Below are positions 27,280 to 40,993 of a stretch of 64,000 nt of DNA, one piece after another. Made by a program: the position numbers and the translations under genes. The notes below the pieces were generated by a model. It saw only the letters and a list, made by a program, of their open reading frames with translations, ran no database searches and was not told the origin of the DNA. The stretch is from Vibrio casei (lineage in GTDB: Bacteria; Pseudomonadota; Gammaproteobacteria; Enterobacterales; Vibrionaceae). Positions within the stretch are counted from its first letter, which is position 1, and the number at the start of each line of letters is the position of its first letter. Location: NCBI RefSeq assembly GCF_002218025.2, contig NZ_AP018680.1, positions 1,178,001-1,242,000 of the forward strand. The letters are read 5' to 3'.

Positions 27280-27558
27280 TTAACTAAGAGTATTTAGCCA
27301 TTAATTCAAAAAAACTCATAAAAACCATAACTTTTTTTAAGTTTTATTCTGGAGCTAATTTATGACCTTATTATCATTACTATTGTTCTAAGAATAAATG
27401 CCTGTAAAATGAATATTCATTCAGAATGACGCACTACTTTCAGGCATTAATTACGAGATGATTGATTGCAGCTAGAATAGACTAGTGCTAGTTTGTTAAG
27501 AATTGGTTAAATCTTTCGACCAAATGGAATGCGAAAATGATTAAGGGAGAAATGGCGC

Positions 27559-28329
27559 ATGACGGATGTACCCGCGCTGGATATTAAAAACCTGCACAAG
27601 ACATTTGGACAAAATGAGGTTTTAAAAGGCATTTCACTGTCTGCAAACAAAGGTGATGTCATTTCAATTATAGGCTCTTCCGGTTCGGGTAAGAGTACTT
27701 TTCTACGCTGTATCAATTTACTTGAGACCCCAACATCGGGGGATGTTTGGGTAAATGGTGAACTTATAGATATGAAAACTAACCGTAAAGGGGAAACGTT
27801 ACCTGCTAATGATAAGCAAGTGCAACGTATTCGCTCACGTCTTGCGATGGTTTTTCAGGGCTTTAATTTATGGTCACACCTGACCGTACTGGAAAATGTG
27901 ATCGAAGCTCCAGTTCATGTATTAGGTCAACCAAAAGCTCAGGCGATTGAAAATGCAGAATTGTTGCTTAAAAAAGTGGGCTTATATGATCGTAAAGATT
28001 ATTACCCAAGCCACTTATCTGGTGGGCAACAACAACGTGCCGCTATTGCTAGGGCATTAGCGGTTGATCCGGAAGTGATGTTGTTTGATGAACCCACTTC
28101 GGCTCTTGATCCTGAACTGGTTGGTGAAGTATTAGGTGTTATGCGTGATTTAGCAGAGGAAGGTAGAACCATGCTAGTCGTCACACATGAAATGGCCTTT
28201 GCACGTGATGTCTCTAGCCAGGTTATGTTTTTGCATCAAGGTGTGGTTGAGGAGGAGGGGAATCCCGAAAAAATCTTTACTCACCCAGAGTCAGAACGTT
28301 TTAAACAGTTTATTTCTTCGGTTTATTAA
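27559..28329 (+). CDS. Polar amino-acid ABC transporter, ATP-binding protein
   Basis: A 256-residue ATPase of the HisP/ArtP/AotP group. Walker A is GSSGSGKST at about residues 36-44, the signature is LSGGQQQR and Walker B is [11 protein letters not shown]. It energises import through the two permeases that follow in the operon. Gene order is ATPase, binding protein, permease, permease. The family suggests basic amino acids (arginine, ornithine, histidine, lysine), but the exact substrate cannot be read from the sequence. Confidence 0.95.
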   Translation: MTDVPALDIKNLHKTFGQNEVLKGISLSANKGDVISIIGSSGSGKSTFLRCINLLETPTSGDVWVNGELIDMKTNRKGETLPANDKQVQRIRSRLAMVFQGFNLWSHLTVLENVIEAPVHVLGQPKAQAIENAELLLKKVGLYDRKDYYPSHLSGGQQQRAAIARALAVDPEVMLFDEPTSALDPELVGEVLGVMRDLAEEGRTMLVVTHEMAFARDVSSQVMFLHQGVVEEEGNPEKIFTHPESERFKQFISSVY

Positions 28330-28474
28330 CCGTGTTACTTAACGGATTATTTTTAGAATTAAAATTTAGTGCTTTAATGATAAGTATTAATAATAGAGTC
28401 TTATGTTCTTTGAACTAAAGACAATAACAATAAGAAACAACACAACAATTAGTCATAATCACAGGAGTATGGAT

Positions 28475-29245
28475 ATGAAAAAGTGGTTTTTAGCGGCAAC
28501 GATCGCAGCAGCAACATTGTCTGGTGCGGCGCAATCCAAGGATTGGGATACGGTACGCTTTGCTACAGAAGGGGCATACCCTCCATTTAACTACACCAAT
28601 TCAAGTGGTGAGTTAGTTGGCTTTGATGTCGATTTAGCGAATGCACTTTGTAAAGAAATGGAAGCAAAATGTAAGATTATTGCACAAGATTGGGATGGTA
28701 TTATTCCTGCCCTATTAGCTCGTAAATACGATGCAATTATTGCGGGTATGTCTATTACGGAAGAGCGCAAAAAGAAAGTTGCTTTCAGCCACAAATACGC
28801 CCTTATTCCAAATAAGTTTATTGCTAAAAAAGGCGCGAATATTGAATTTACTAAAGAGGGCCTTAAAGGCGTGAAAATTGGTGTTCAACGTTCTACCACG
28901 CATGATCAATATATTGAAGATAACTACAAAGATATCGTTGATGTTTCTCGTTATGGCACATTTGATGAAGCATACTTAGATTTAGAAAGCGGCCGAATTG
29001 ATGCCGTATTTGGTGATGCTTCTGCACTTCAAAGTGGTATGTTAGACAAGAAAGAAGGGTATGAATTTACGGGTCCATCACTAACTGATGAAAAATGGTT
29101 TGGTGATGGCTTTGGTATTGCCGTTCGTAAACAAGATCAAGATCTTGCCACTAAAATAGACAAAGCGATTGATTCGCTACGCGCTAAAGGTATCTACCAA
29201 CAAATTGCGGCGAAATATTTCACATATGATGTTTACGGTGAATAA
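28475..29245 (+). CDS. Polar amino-acid ABC transporter, substrate-binding protein
   Basis: A 256-residue periplasmic binding protein. The signal peptide is MKKWFLAATIAAATLSGAAQ, with cleavage near AQS-KDW. The body is SBP family 3: FATEGAYPPFNY, GFDVDLANALC, DAIIAGMSIT, and an arginine of the ligand site in VGVQRSTTH-type context (IGVQRSTTHDQY). I chose ATG 28475 because AGGAG lies 7 nt before it; ATG 28469 is too close. A 145-nt gap from the ATPase gene may hold an extra promoter. Confidence 0.95.
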   Translation: MKKWFLAATIAAATLSGAAQSKDWDTVRFATEGAYPPFNYTNSSGELVGFDVDLANALCKEMEAKCKIIAQDWDGIIPALLARKYDAIIAGMSITEERKKKVAFSHKYALIPNKFIAKKGANIEFTKEGLKGVKIGVQRSTTHDQYIEDNYKDIVDVSRYGTFDEAYLDLESGRIDAVFGDASALQSGMLDKKEGYEFTGPSLTDEKWFGDGFGIAVRKQDQDLATKIDKAIDSLRAKGIYQQIAAKYFTYDVYGE

Positions 29246-29265
29246 GCCTTAAATTTTGATCCATT

Positions 29266-29292
29266 AGAGGCCGTTGCCATAACACGGCCTCT
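29266..29292 (+). promoter_or_regulatory. Stem-loop after the amino-acid binding-protein gene
   Basis: AGAGGCCGT (29266-29274) and ACGGCCTCT (29284-29292) pair perfectly with a 9-nt loop and only a weak T-run. It lies between the binding-protein and permease genes and probably stabilises the upstream message or partly terminates. Confidence 0.6.
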
Positions 29293-29309
29293 CATTCTTA
29301 TAGACCTTT

Positions 29310-30056
29310 ATGATGTTAGATTTTTTACAAGGTTATGAAGTGACCATTTTAAAAGGGGCATGGGTAACGATTGAAGTGGCGTTATTGTCACTTATTGTAG
29401 CTGTGTTTCTTGGGATGTTGGGTTCTTTAGCAAAGTTATCCCCTTATCGCTGGGCAAGGCTGATTGCGACGACCTATACGACGATTATTCGTGGTATACC
29501 TGATCTCGTTTTGATGATGCTTATTTTTTTCGGTGGTCAAGTCCTTCTTAATAATTCGCTTTATTCTTTAAATGAACAAATTAATGATTGGATGACCAGT
29601 TATAACGCTGCTCATAAATGGACGGCTTATCTTCCGAACTATATTGATGTTAGCCCTTTTGCGGCAGGCATATTAACCATTGGTTTTATCTTTGGTGCAT
29701 ATATGACGGAAACGTTCCGTGGCGCGATTATGGCGGTAGATAAGGGAGAATTAGAAGCCGCAAAAGCATATGGTATGAGTAGCATGATGTCATTTCGCCG
29801 TATTTTATTGCCTCAGATGATTCGTCATGCTATTCCGGGGTTTGGCAATAACTGGTTGGTTTTATTGAAAACAACGGCCTTGGTATCCATTATTGGCTTA
29901 GATGACATGGTCCGAGTAGGCGCGCTCGCAGCGGGATCGACCAAAATGCCTTTTACATTTTATATGACGGTATCAGTCATTTTCTTATTTTTCACGAGTG
30001 TTTCTATTGCATTACTTAAGCTGTTAGAACGCAAGTTTACGTTACATACGAGGTAA
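29310..30056 (+). CDS. Polar amino-acid ABC transporter, permease 1 (HisQ-type)
   Basis: A 248-residue membrane permease with about five helices. The EAA loop is GELEAAKAYGMSSMMSFRRI, the contact with the ATPase. It starts ATGATG (29310 or 29313). It ends 2 nt before the second permease, so the two are translationally coupled. Confidence 0.94.
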   Translation: MMLDFLQGYEVTILKGAWVTIEVALLSLIVAVFLGMLGSLAKLSPYRWARLIATTYTTIIRGIPDLVLMMLIFFGGQVLLNNSLYSLNEQINDWMTSYNAAHKWTAYLPNYIDVSPFAAGILTIGFIFGAYMTETFRGAIMAVDKGELEAAKAYGMSSMMSFRRILLPQMIRHAIPGFGNNWLVLLKTTALVSIIGLDDMVRVGALAAGSTKMPFTFYMTVSVIFLFFTSVSIALLKLLERKFTLHTR

Positions 30057-30058
30057 GC

Positions 30059-30736
30059 ATGGATTTTTCAGTAATGCTTGATAGCTTGCCTTTATATGTT
30101 GAAGGTTTATGGACAACCTTTTGGCTAGTAGGCTTGGCATTAATTATAGGGTTGATTATTGCGGTACCGGCGGGTATCGCTCGTACGAGTTCAAATGCCT
30201 TTATTAACTTTCCTGTGTGGTGTTACAGTTATTTTTTCCGCGGTACGCCACTCTTGGTTCAACTGTATCTTATTTATTATGGTTCAAGCCAATTTATGGA
30301 AGTAAGAGGGACGTTATGGGAACATGCATGGTTTTGTGCTTTATTTGCTTTTGTGCTTAACACGGGCGCTTATACGGCAGAAATTTTTGCGGGTGCCATT
30401 AAAGGTTTAGACAAAGGTGAAATTGAAGCGTCAAAAGCGTATGGCATGTCGGTCGGAAAAATGTATCGTCGTATTATTTTACCGAGTGCTTTTAGACGAG
30501 CATTACCAGCGTACAGTAATGAAGTGATTTTTATGCTGCATGGTTCTGCGGTGGCAGGAATTGTAACGGTGATGGATATTACAGGGGTCGCAAGATTAGT
30601 TAATTCAAGAACTTACGCACCTTTTGAAGCCTTTTTAACGGCAGGTATCTTTTATATGATTTTGAGTATGTCGATGATTTACTTATTCAAAGTTTTAGAA
30701 AAACGGATGCTAGCTTATGCAAGACCAATTAGTTAG
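30059..30736 (+). CDS. Polar amino-acid ABC transporter, permease 2 (HisM-type)
   Basis: A 225-residue permease that pairs with permease 1. The EAA loop is GEIEASKAYGMSVGKMYRRI, and FFRGTPLLVQLYLIYYG is the conserved N-terminal family segment. Last gene of the four-gene operon; a strong terminator follows. Confidence 0.94.
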   Translation: MDFSVMLDSLPLYVEGLWTTFWLVGLALIIGLIIAVPAGIARTSSNAFINFPVWCYSYFFRGTPLLVQLYLIYYGSSQFMEVRGTLWEHAWFCALFAFVLNTGAYTAEIFAGAIKGLDKGEIEASKAYGMSVGKMYRRIILPSAFRRALPAYSNEVIFMLHGSAVAGIVTVMDITGVARLVNSRTYAPFEAFLTAGIFYMILSMSMIYLFKVLEKRMLAYARPIS

Positions 30737-30773
30737 CTTCAGGCTAATCAGTTAGTTTTATTGCTTGAGAGAT

Positions 30774-30807
30774 AAAACTGCCAATCAATTATTGATTGGC
30801 AGTTTTT
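30774..30807. terminator. Bidirectional terminator between the ABC operon and xthA
   Basis: AAAACTGCCAATCAAT (30774-30789) and ATTGATTGGCAGTTTT (30791-30806) are perfect arms, with A-rich and T-rich flanks on both strands. It serves two convergent genes. Confidence 0.92.
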
Positions 30808-30833
30808 ATTTATCGCTCTATTCACATTCTGAT

Positions 30834-31640
30834 TTATTTGAAAGCAGACCAAATGGGCGCATGATCAGAAGGCTTTTCAATGCCACGTAATTCGTAGTCA
30901 ATGCCAGCATCAACGCATTTAGCGGCAAGGTTTGGTGTGGCTAGTACGACATCAATCCGAAGACCACGGTTATCATCAAAACCACGAGAGCGGTAGTCAA
31001 ACCATGAAAATTGGTTATCAATTGCTGGATGTAGGTTACGGAATGTGTCTTCAAACCCCCAATCTAGCAGTGTTTTTAACCATTCACGTTCTTCTGGCTG
31101 AAATGAACATTTACCAGTTTTTAACCAACGTTTAGCGTTTGGTTCACCAATGCCGATATCCAAATCAATTGGGCTAATGTTGATGTCACCCATAATAATA
31201 AGTTGCTCATCACTTGTGTGGTGAGTATTGAGGTGGGTCATTAAGTCTTTATAAAACTGGCGTTTATAAGGGAATTTTGTTTCGTGGTGAATGTTATCTC
31301 CTTGAGGGAAATAACCATTCATCACAGTCGTCTTCTGGCCACTTTCATCTTCAAAAGTCGCCATGATCATACGTTTTTGATGTTCTTCGGTATCGGTTGA
31401 AAAGCCTTTTTGCACCGAAATAGGTTCTTGCTTGCATAACATCGCTACGCCGTAATGCGCTTTCTGGCCATGAAAATAAACGTGATAGCCCATGGCTTCA
31501 ACATCCGCAAGTGGAAAAGCTTCATCATGTACTTTAATTTCCTGTAAGCCAATCACATCCGGTTGGTGTTTATCGATAATAGCTTGTAGCTGATGCAGGC
31601 GAGCTCTTAGGCCATTTATGTTGAATGATATTACTTTCAT
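30834..31640 (-). CDS. xthA: Exodeoxyribonuclease III
   Basis: A 268-residue endonuclease/exonuclease/phosphatase-fold enzyme, the main AP endonuclease and 3'-phosphodiesterase of base excision repair. Signature stretches are [14 protein letters not shown] at the start, LQEIKVHDE with the metal-binding Glu, GDINISP and SDHAPIW with the catalytic His at the end. The length equals that of E. coli XthA (268). Confidence 0.97.
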   Translation of the reverse strand: MKVISFNINGLRARLHQLQAIIDKHQPDVIGLQEIKVHDEAFPLADVEAMGYHVYFHGQKAHYGVAMLCKQEPISVQKGFSTDTEEHQKRMIMATFEDESGQKTTVMNGYFPQGDNIHHETKFPYKRQFYKDLMTHLNTHHTSDEQLIIMGDINISPIDLDIGIGEPNAKRWLKTGKCSFQPEEREWLKTLLDWGFEDTFRNLHPAIDNQFSWFDYRSRGFDDNRGLRIDVVLATPNLAAKCVDAGIDYELRGIEKPSDHAPIWSAFK

Positions 31641-31735
31641 AATATGGAATCCTTAACCAATTCAATGTGTTAAAAAATAAAATTTAGAAATATCACAATA
31701 TAAACATGACAGTGCGATATTTACCATGCTTATGT

Positions 31736-32896
31736 CTACTCGATAAACCAATATCCTTTATTTAATAATTCAGTGAGTAACTGAATAGCGGCAGGAATGC
31801 TTGTTAATGAAGCTAGGGTTTGTGATTCAATCCATTCTTCATCGCATAAAATTGACGCCAGTGGTTCTAAACCTGTTTTCAATATAAATACTTCACCGTT
31901 GATAAATAACGTATTTTTATTATCTTCCAAGTATAAAGCTCGTAAGCCAGATACTTTATACAGGCCTTCACCGGTTTGGATATGTTGCATGATATCATCC
32001 ATTGTCCACTCTTCTTCAGGTGCAACCATATTGAGTTGATGACGAGATTGGCTGAGCATGCAACCAAGGAAGTTGTCGATTAACATTGGTTCTTGAGTGG
32101 CACGTTTTAACATATCACTCATAAGGTTAGCATCATGGCGTTGAATCATACCATTAGCCGATTGTGCCTTTTGATCTGGGTTATGTAAGTGAACATCCCC
32201 AATATCATGGGCTAATACGTAATCGGCAAAGTTGCTGAGTAGTTCTTGCTCTTTTGGTGAACGAAAGCCGACGGAATAGCTTAAAGACGCTTCAAGTGCA
32301 TAGCCATCGTGCGGGAAGCCTGGTGGAATATACAAAATATCACCGGGTTCTAGAGTGTCATCAATAATGGCGTCAAAACTATCTATTTGGCGAAGTGCCG
32401 AGTTACGACATACTTCTTCATATTGTCCTTCATCTTTTGCACCAACACGCCAATGACGCTTACCCATACCTTGGCATATGAAAACATCGTATTGATCAAT
32501 ATGCGGACCAACGCCACCATTTGGAACCGCAAAGCTAACCATTAGATCATCAAATAACCAACCGGGCATCGCTTTAAATGGTGCCACCAAGTCCGCGGCT
32601 TGTGGGTGCCAATGATTGGCAGCTTGAACGATTAAAGACCAATTGGTTTCACTCAGATCTGCAAATTTTTCTTCAGCGAAAGGGCCGTGCTCTGCTTGCC
32701 AGTCATCATTTAGGTTGGAGACAAAACGAGAATCAATTTCTTCTTCCATTGCAAGTCCGGCAAGCTCATTAGGAGAAAGGGGATCAACAAAGCCTTGCTG
32801 TGGTGTGTCAAAAAATAAACCACCTTTAATTATGGTGGGTTTTTTTTGCCAATACTCGGCCATAAATTCAGAAAATGAAAAAGAAAGTTGATACAT
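31736..32896 (-). CDS. roxA: Ribosomal oxygenase RoxA (YcfD), JmjC/cupin fold
   Basis: A 386-residue Fe(II)/2-oxoglutarate oxygenase that hydroxylates an arginine of ribosomal protein L16 in E. coli. The metal ligands are His132 and Asp134 in PHIDQYDVF and His196 in GFPHDGYA. It is slightly longer than E. coli RoxA (373). The N-terminus MYQLSFSFSEFMAEYWQKKP is family-typical. It is transcribed on its own, 213 nt from purB. Confidence 0.94.
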   Translation of the reverse strand: MYQLSFSFSEFMAEYWQKKPTIIKGGLFFDTPQQGFVDPLSPNELAGLAMEEEIDSRFVSNLNDDWQAEHGPFAEEKFADLSETNWSLIVQAANHWHPQAADLVAPFKAMPGWLFDDLMVSFAVPNGGVGPHIDQYDVFICQGMGKRHWRVGAKDEGQYEEVCRNSALRQIDSFDAIIDDTLEPGDILYIPPGFPHDGYALEASLSYSVGFRSPKEQELLSNFADYVLAHDIGDVHLHNPDQKAQSANGMIQRHDANLMSDMLKRATQEPMLIDNFLGCMLSQSRHQLNMVAPEEEWTMDDIMQHIQTGEGLYKVSGLRALYLEDNKNTLFINGEVFILKTGLEPLASILCDEEWIESQTLASLTSIPAAIQLLTELLNKGYWFIE

Positions 32897-33020
32897 GATG
32901 AGCCTATAGTTGGAAATGAATTGGAACAGATCTGGAGTGTAACAGAAAGGTATAGAACAGGAAAAATATGTGCTTCAAAATTTTTTAATAACTTTATACA
33001 TCGTTAAAAATAGCAATAAA

Positions 33021-33044
33021 AAAGGCTAGCCGAAGCTAACCTTT
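33021..33044 (-). terminator. Terminator of purB
   Basis: AAAGGCTAGC and GCTAACCTTT pair around CGAA with one mismatch, followed on the minus strand by TTTTTTATT. It lies 65 nt past the purB stop codon. Confidence 0.85.
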
Positions 33045-33108
33045 ACTATAAATTCGTTTGAATAACGAAAGGGCGAAATGCCATAATTTCGTCATCCAAC
33101 GCGATTGA

Positions 33109-34521
<1,413 letters not shown>

Positions 34522-34554
34522 TTAAAAGGGGGGCTTTGCATCATCATTTATACT

Positions 34555-35172
34555 TCACGCACGAGCAAGTAAGATCTTGGCTTGTTCAACCATTTTCTTA
34601 CGATTAAGGATAAGATGACGACGTTTACCACCAACTTGACGCCATAAAACGGCGCAACGTACGCCCGCGAGTAATAGTGCGCGTACTTTATGTTGGTTGA
34701 TGGTTTGCTGTAAAACTTCTGGGGTACCAGAAACTTGAATGCGTGGACCGACAGGGCTAATAACATCAAGGTATACACTGGCTAAATTTCCGATCATTTG
34801 GTCATCAAATAAATCGTAATGTTCAGTTTGGCGTTGAATATTAGTGAGACGATCACCAAGTTGTGCCATTGAGTCTGGTCGTGAATTCAATTTACGCTCT
34901 AGTGCCATAATGCTGATGATATAGCGCGTGGTTTCACTGCCACTCGGCGTACTATCAATCCCTTTCACTAGTGTTTCTAAGCCTAGTTTAAGATTAGATT
35001 CATCGCCAAATACATCAAGCGTGTTTCTTGGATTCATGTTAGTGATTGTTTTTAGAGCAGTTTCAAAAGCATCTGAATCACACTGTCCGTTACGAGCCAC
35101 TTGTTGAACAAGGGCGACTGCTTGGCAAATTCCAGCAAAAGCGATAGTACGGTCATAAAGTGTGTTTGCCAC
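34555..35172 (-). CDS. hflD: High frequency lysogenization protein HflD
   Basis: A 205-residue HflD (YcfC), a membrane-associated helical protein that in E. coli binds phage lambda CII and limits lysogeny. [19 protein letters not shown] at the start is typical. I chose the GTG at 35172 because it matches the family start and has AGGAG 8 nt upstream. It sits between mnmA and purB as in other gammaproteobacteria. Confidence 0.94.
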   Translation of the reverse strand: MANTLYDRTIAFAGICQAVALVQQVARNGQCDSDAFETALKTITNMNPRNTLDVFGDESNLKLGLETLVKGIDSTPSGSETTRYIISIMALERKLNSRPDSMAQLGDRLTNIQRQTEHYDLFDDQMIGNLASVYLDVISPVGPRIQVSGTPEVLQQTINQHKVRALLLAGVRCAVLWRQVGGKRRHLILNRKKMVEQAKILLARA

Positions 35173-35244
35173 GTTTACTTCTCCTAAAAACAATCGCATA
35201 TTATATAAAGCAATTGTGTTGATTGATTTTTAAATATAAATAAA

Positions 35245-35262
35245 AGGGCTATAAACAGCCCT
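35245..35262 (-). terminator. Terminator-like hairpin after mnmA
   Basis: AGGGCT (35245-35250) and AGCCCT (35257-35262) with a 6-nt loop, followed on the minus strand by TTTATTTAT. Confidence 0.7.
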
Positions 35263-35269
35263 GATATAA

Positions 35270-36427
35270 TTAAATTCTTGCTTCGATGATCCCGCCACCT
35301 AAGCACACATCGTTTGCGTAAAAGACCGCCGATTGCCCTGGTGTTACTGCAACTTGAGGATCATCAAAGGTCACTTTTATACTCGGGTTGTTAGTATCGC
35401 TACCAATAATGGGTTCAATAGTACATGGGATATCTTGCTGACGATAACGTGTTTTTACCGTACAGCGTATCGATTCTGTGATTGCTTGTCGATCCACTAA
35501 GTGAAGTTGAGACGCGATTAACCCATTTGATTTTAATAATGGGTGTTCAGCACCTTGCACCGCAATTAACACATTACGCTTTAAGTCTTTTTCAGCAACA
35601 TACCATGGTTCTTCATTACCACCGCCACCTTTTTGTCCGCCAATATGTAAACCTTTACGCTGACCGAGTGTGTGGTACATCAAACCTTGGTGCTCACCAA
35701 TTACGTGACCTTCAGGTGTTTCAATCTTGCCCGGTTGTGCAGGCAAGTAACGAGATAAGAAATCTGTAAACTTCCGTTCACCAATAAAGCAAATACCGGT
35801 TGAGTCTTTCTTCTTCGCAGTGATGAGATCTTGCTCTTCTGCAATACGGCGTACTTCTGGCTTTTCTAAATCGCCGACAGGAAATAAGCTACGAGCGACT
35901 TGTTCATGGCTTAGAGTATAAAGAAAATAACTCTGGTCTTTATTGTTATCTAACCCGCGAAGCATTTGAGGTTTTTCGCCAGCCGCTTGTTGTTCAGCTG
36001 TTGGAAATGTGCGACGAACATAATGGCCCATTGCAATATAATCGGCATCTAGAATTTCATCCGCAAATTCGAGAAATGCTTTAAATTTGATTTCTTTATT
36101 ACATAAAATGTCGGGGTTGGGTGTACGACCAGCTTTGTATTCTGCTAGGAAGTATTCGAATACGTTGTCCCAATATTCAGCAGCAAAGTTGATGGTATGC
36201 AAATGGATGCCTAACTTATCACACACAGCCTGAGCGTCAGCTAAATCTTCTGCCGCTGTACAGTATTCTTCATTATCATCTTCTTCCCAATTCTTCATGA
36301 AAAGGCCTTCAACTTGGTAGCCTTGCTGTTGAAGTAGGTAAGCGGATACGGACGAATCTACGCCGCCGGACATTCCGACAATGACTTTTTTATTAGCGTT
36401 TTCTAGCTTTTGGCTGTTATCTGACAT
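35270..36427 (-). CDS. mnmA: tRNA-specific 2-thiouridylase MnmA
   Basis: A 385-residue enzyme that puts sulfur on C2 of the wobble uridine of Lys, Glu and Gln tRNAs, taking it from the Tus relay. The PP-loop SGGVDSS is at residues 20-26. The two catalytic cysteines are in [12 protein letters not shown] and [10 protein letters not shown]. First of mnmA-hflD-purB on the minus strand. Confidence 0.97.
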   Translation of the reverse strand: MSDNSQKLENANKKVIVGMSGGVDSSVSAYLLQQQGYQVEGLFMKNWEEDDNEEYCTAAEDLADAQAVCDKLGIHLHTINFAAEYWDNVFEYFLAEYKAGRTPNPDILCNKEIKFKAFLEFADEILDADYIAMGHYVRRTFPTAEQQAAGEKPQMLRGLDNNKDQSYFLYTLSHEQVARSLFPVGDLEKPEVRRIAEEQDLITAKKKDSTGICFIGERKFTDFLSRYLPAQPGKIETPEGHVIGEHQGLMYHTLGQRKGLHIGGQKGGGGNEEPWYVAEKDLKRNVLIAVQGAEHPLLKSNGLIASQLHLVDRQAITESIRCTVKTRYRQQDIPCTIEPIIGSDTNNPSIKVTFDDPQVAVTPGQSAVFYANDVCLGGGIIEARI

Positions 36428-36548
36428 GCAATGTGTACCACAAAATTAATCTGGGGCGAATTCTAACAGAAAGTTAATGTTGGTGACAGATCTGAAGGTC
36501 AGATCAAAGCACCTATTTATCCCCTATGAGTTAAGTTATGAGGGAGTT

Positions 36549-37268
36549 TCAAATTTCTGTCTTTATTACTTGATAGTGGCCTGGCTTCAGATCGTTTAAT
36601 GACCAATCTCCAATCGAATAGCGAATCAAACGTAGCGTAGGAAATCCAATATGTGCCGTCATTCTGCGTACTTGGCGATTGCGTCCTTCAATGATGGTAA
36701 TAGCAAGCCAGGTTGTTGGAATCGCCGCTCTAAACCGTACGGGAGGGTTACGTTCCCATAATGTTGGTTCACTCATGATTTCCACTTTTGCGGGCAAGGT
36801 CATGCCATCTTTAAGTTCGACGCCTTGGCGCAATTTATCTAAATCGTTTTTAGTAGGTGCACCTTCAACTTGAACCCAATATGTTTTGGGGGATTTTGAT
36901 TTTGGCTGGGTAATTTTTGCTTGTAGTATACCGTCATTCGTGAGCACCATTAATCCTTCGCTGTCTCTATCTAAACGACCAGCCGCGTAGACATTTTTGA
37001 CATCAATAAAATCGGCTAAAGTTTTTCGTCCTTCACCATCGGTAAACTGGCTTAGTGTGTTATATGGCTTATTAAATAATAAGACAACTCTATTTTTAGC
37101 TGTGATGGTCGGAATGGATTTAGGCTTGCGTGAGTGAGGGGAATGAAGTGATGATTGGCATTTTTTAGGCGAAGTATGTAAAGTTTTCTTTTCCTTTTCA
37201 GTGGTCTGATCTGTTTTAAACTTACTGCGTTGCTTGGGGGCAGAACGAGAGTGAGAAGGGGTGGACAT
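36549..37268 (-). CDS. rluE: 23S rRNA pseudouridine 2457 synthase RluE
   Basis: A 239-residue RsuA/RluE-type pseudouridine synthase. The catalytic aspartate is in [18 protein letters not shown]. The first ~65 residues are an extension rich in Ser, Lys and Pro that is mostly absent from the 217-residue E. coli enzyme, and it probably is disordered and RNA-binding. I chose ATG 37268 ([11 protein letters not shown]), which has AAGGTAG upstream; a longer upstream frame has no good start. It is divergent from icd, as in E. coli. Confidence 0.92.
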   Translation of the reverse strand: MSTPSHSRSAPKQRSKFKTDQTTEKEKKTLHTSPKKCQSSLHSPHSRKPKSIPTITAKNRVVLLFNKPYNTLSQFTDGEGRKTLADFIDVKNVYAAGRLDRDSEGLMVLTNDGILQAKITQPKSKSPKTYWVQVEGAPTKNDLDKLRQGVELKDGMTLPAKVEIMSEPTLWERNPPVRFRAAIPTTWLAITIIEGRNRQVRRMTAHIGFPTLRLIRYSIGDWSLNDLKPGHYQVIKTEI

Positions 37269-37552
37269 GTTAACTACCTTGCAAAAATATAAACAAACTA
37301 AATGGCTAAGTTTTAATAAAGCCAGAAATGTTCTAGTATGGAGCGCGCTAAACACAAGATAATAGACTAATTACTCGAATTTGTTTAATTCAATCGAGAA
37401 ATTCTTACCCAAGAGGCTTTCTCATCAGGTTGCTGCAATATCGATTAACAGAAGGAGTCTGTTATCTTAAACATAGGGTTAAGTCTATCCAATGACTTAT
37501 CTCTTGAGCCATACAGTCAATCTCATCTATTAAGACTGTTCGATATATATAG

Positions 37553-39811
<2,259 letters not shown>

Positions 39812-39838
39812 GTTTTAATAACTTGTTTTAAGTATATA

Positions 39839-39863
39839 AACGCCTCCATAAAGGGGGCGTTTT
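39839..39863 (+). terminator. Terminator of icd
   Basis: AACGCCTCC and GGGGGCGTT pair with one G-T around ATAAA, followed by TTTTC. Confidence 0.85.
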
Positions 39864-39928
39864 CGTATGCTTTTACGGGCTTGTTATTTAATTAAAACTT
39901 ATCATTTAGAATAACTTAGGCATACAGT

Positions 39929-39966
39929 AACCACCTTATAAGGTGTATAAGGTGTATAAGGTGGTT
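39929..39966. repeat. Triple 9-bp tandem repeat inside a 12-bp inverted repeat
   Basis: TATAAGGTG is repeated three times (39937-39963). The first TATA also belongs to AACCACCTTATA (39929-39940), which pairs with TATAAGGTGGTT (39955-39966). It lies downstream of both icd and cspD, so it may act as a cspD terminator, but no T-run follows. Confidence 0.85.
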
Positions 39967-40006
39967 TGTAGATAATGAAAAGAGCTTAGAAAAGAGTATT
40001 ACCTTC

Positions 40007-40228
40007 TTATTTACTTTGATCTGTTTCGACTGGCATTACCAAACTAGCATGAGAGCCTTTAGGACCTTTTTCTACTTCGTATGATACTTGTTGCCCAGCT
40101 TTTAATGTCCGGTACCCATCCATTTTTATGGTTGAGTAGTGAGCAAATATATCTCCCTCTTCACCTTCTGGACAAATGAAACCAAATCCTTTGGCATTGT
40201 TAAACCACTTAACTGTACCTGTAGCCAT
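40007..40228 (-). CDS. cspD: Cold-shock-domain protein CspD
   Basis: A 73-residue single cold-shock domain. The RNA-binding motifs are KGFGFI (RNP1) and DIFAHYS (RNP2-like). CspD in E. coli inhibits replication in stationary phase; the divergent clpS gene next door is the same arrangement. The acidic GEEGD loop and lack of some aromatic residues favour CspD over CspA. Confidence 0.93.
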   Translation of the reverse strand: MATGTVKWFNNAKGFGFICPEGEEGDIFAHYSTIKMDGYRTLKAGQQVSYEVEKGPKGSHASLVMPVETDQSK

Positions 40229-40578
40229 GCTTTACATCCCTCATGCTTTTTAACGACGACAACGGTTAATTTTTTAACCACTCAGAACACAATTTAGACA
40301 ATCATGGCTAACAGTCAATAGTTTTGAGTGATAATTCAGCAGTTAAGTATCAATTTATTGAAGTGGACTTGACTTTTATTTAACAACCTTGTCGATAACT
40401 CATAGCATTTTTATGCTTAGGAAATGAGGGGGCGATGGAAATTTAATCGTTTAATGTGCAACTTTAGCGTAATAGTGATCTTTTATTTGCAGGGATACAA
40501 TAGGTGCATTAGTCTCTAAAAGAGAGCAGAGTAAGTCTGAATGTTTTCTATCCGTGTTGTAATAAAGTAGATTTTAAA
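40229..40578. other. Divergent promoter region between cspD and clpS
   Basis: A 350-nt gene-free AT-rich region. A small hairpin GGTTAA/TTAACC (40264-40279) lies in the cspD leader. TTGACT near 40370 is a possible -35 for clpS, but its -10 is poor. No further element was recognised. Confidence 0.55.
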
Positions 40579-40899
40579 ATGAGTAAGCAATACCAGTGGA
40601 CTTCGCCAGATATTGATTTTCTGGACGATGAGAAAACAAAAGTTAGACCTCCGGCTATGTATCATGTTGTGTTGAATAACGATGATTACACACCGATGGA
40701 TTTTGTCATTGATATATTGAATCGTTTTTTTTCTATGGATTTGGAGAGTGCGACTCAAATTATGTTAAAAGTACATTATGAAGGAAAGGCTATCTGTGGG
40801 ACATATACTGCAGAAGTAGCAGAAACGAAAGTCATGCAAGTGACTCTGTATGCAAAAGAAAATGAACATCCTTTATTGTGTACGATGGAACAGGTGTAA
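40579..40899 (+). CDS. clpS: ATP-dependent Clp protease adaptor ClpS
   Basis: A 106-residue ClpS that recognises N-terminal Leu, Phe, Trp and Tyr and hands the substrate to ClpAP. The N-degron pocket region is [18 protein letters not shown], and [19 protein letters not shown] is the conserved second half with its ClpA contact. It lies 95 nt before clpA. Confidence 0.97.
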   Translation: MSKQYQWTSPDIDFLDDEKTKVRPPAMYHVVLNNDDYTPMDFVIDILNRFFSMDLESATQIMLKVHYEGKAICGTYTAEVAETKVMQVTLYAKENEHPLLCTMEQV

Positions 40900-40993
40900 G
40901 CGTGAACAAGCTTTCTCTTTATAGTTAAAACTTGTACTTATTGTAAAAGAAGCTTTGTATGAACAGATGTTACTGTTCTTTGGGGAGGTAGCT

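Larger units (their letters stand above)
26918..27558. other. Divergent regulatory region between pflB and the ABC operon
   Basis: A 641-nt gene-free region that must hold the promoters of pflB (minus) and the amino-acid transporter (plus). It contains a 13-bp inverted repeat (27012-27051) and an FNR-like site (27266-27279). The rest is AT-rich with no recognised element. Confidence 0.7.
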
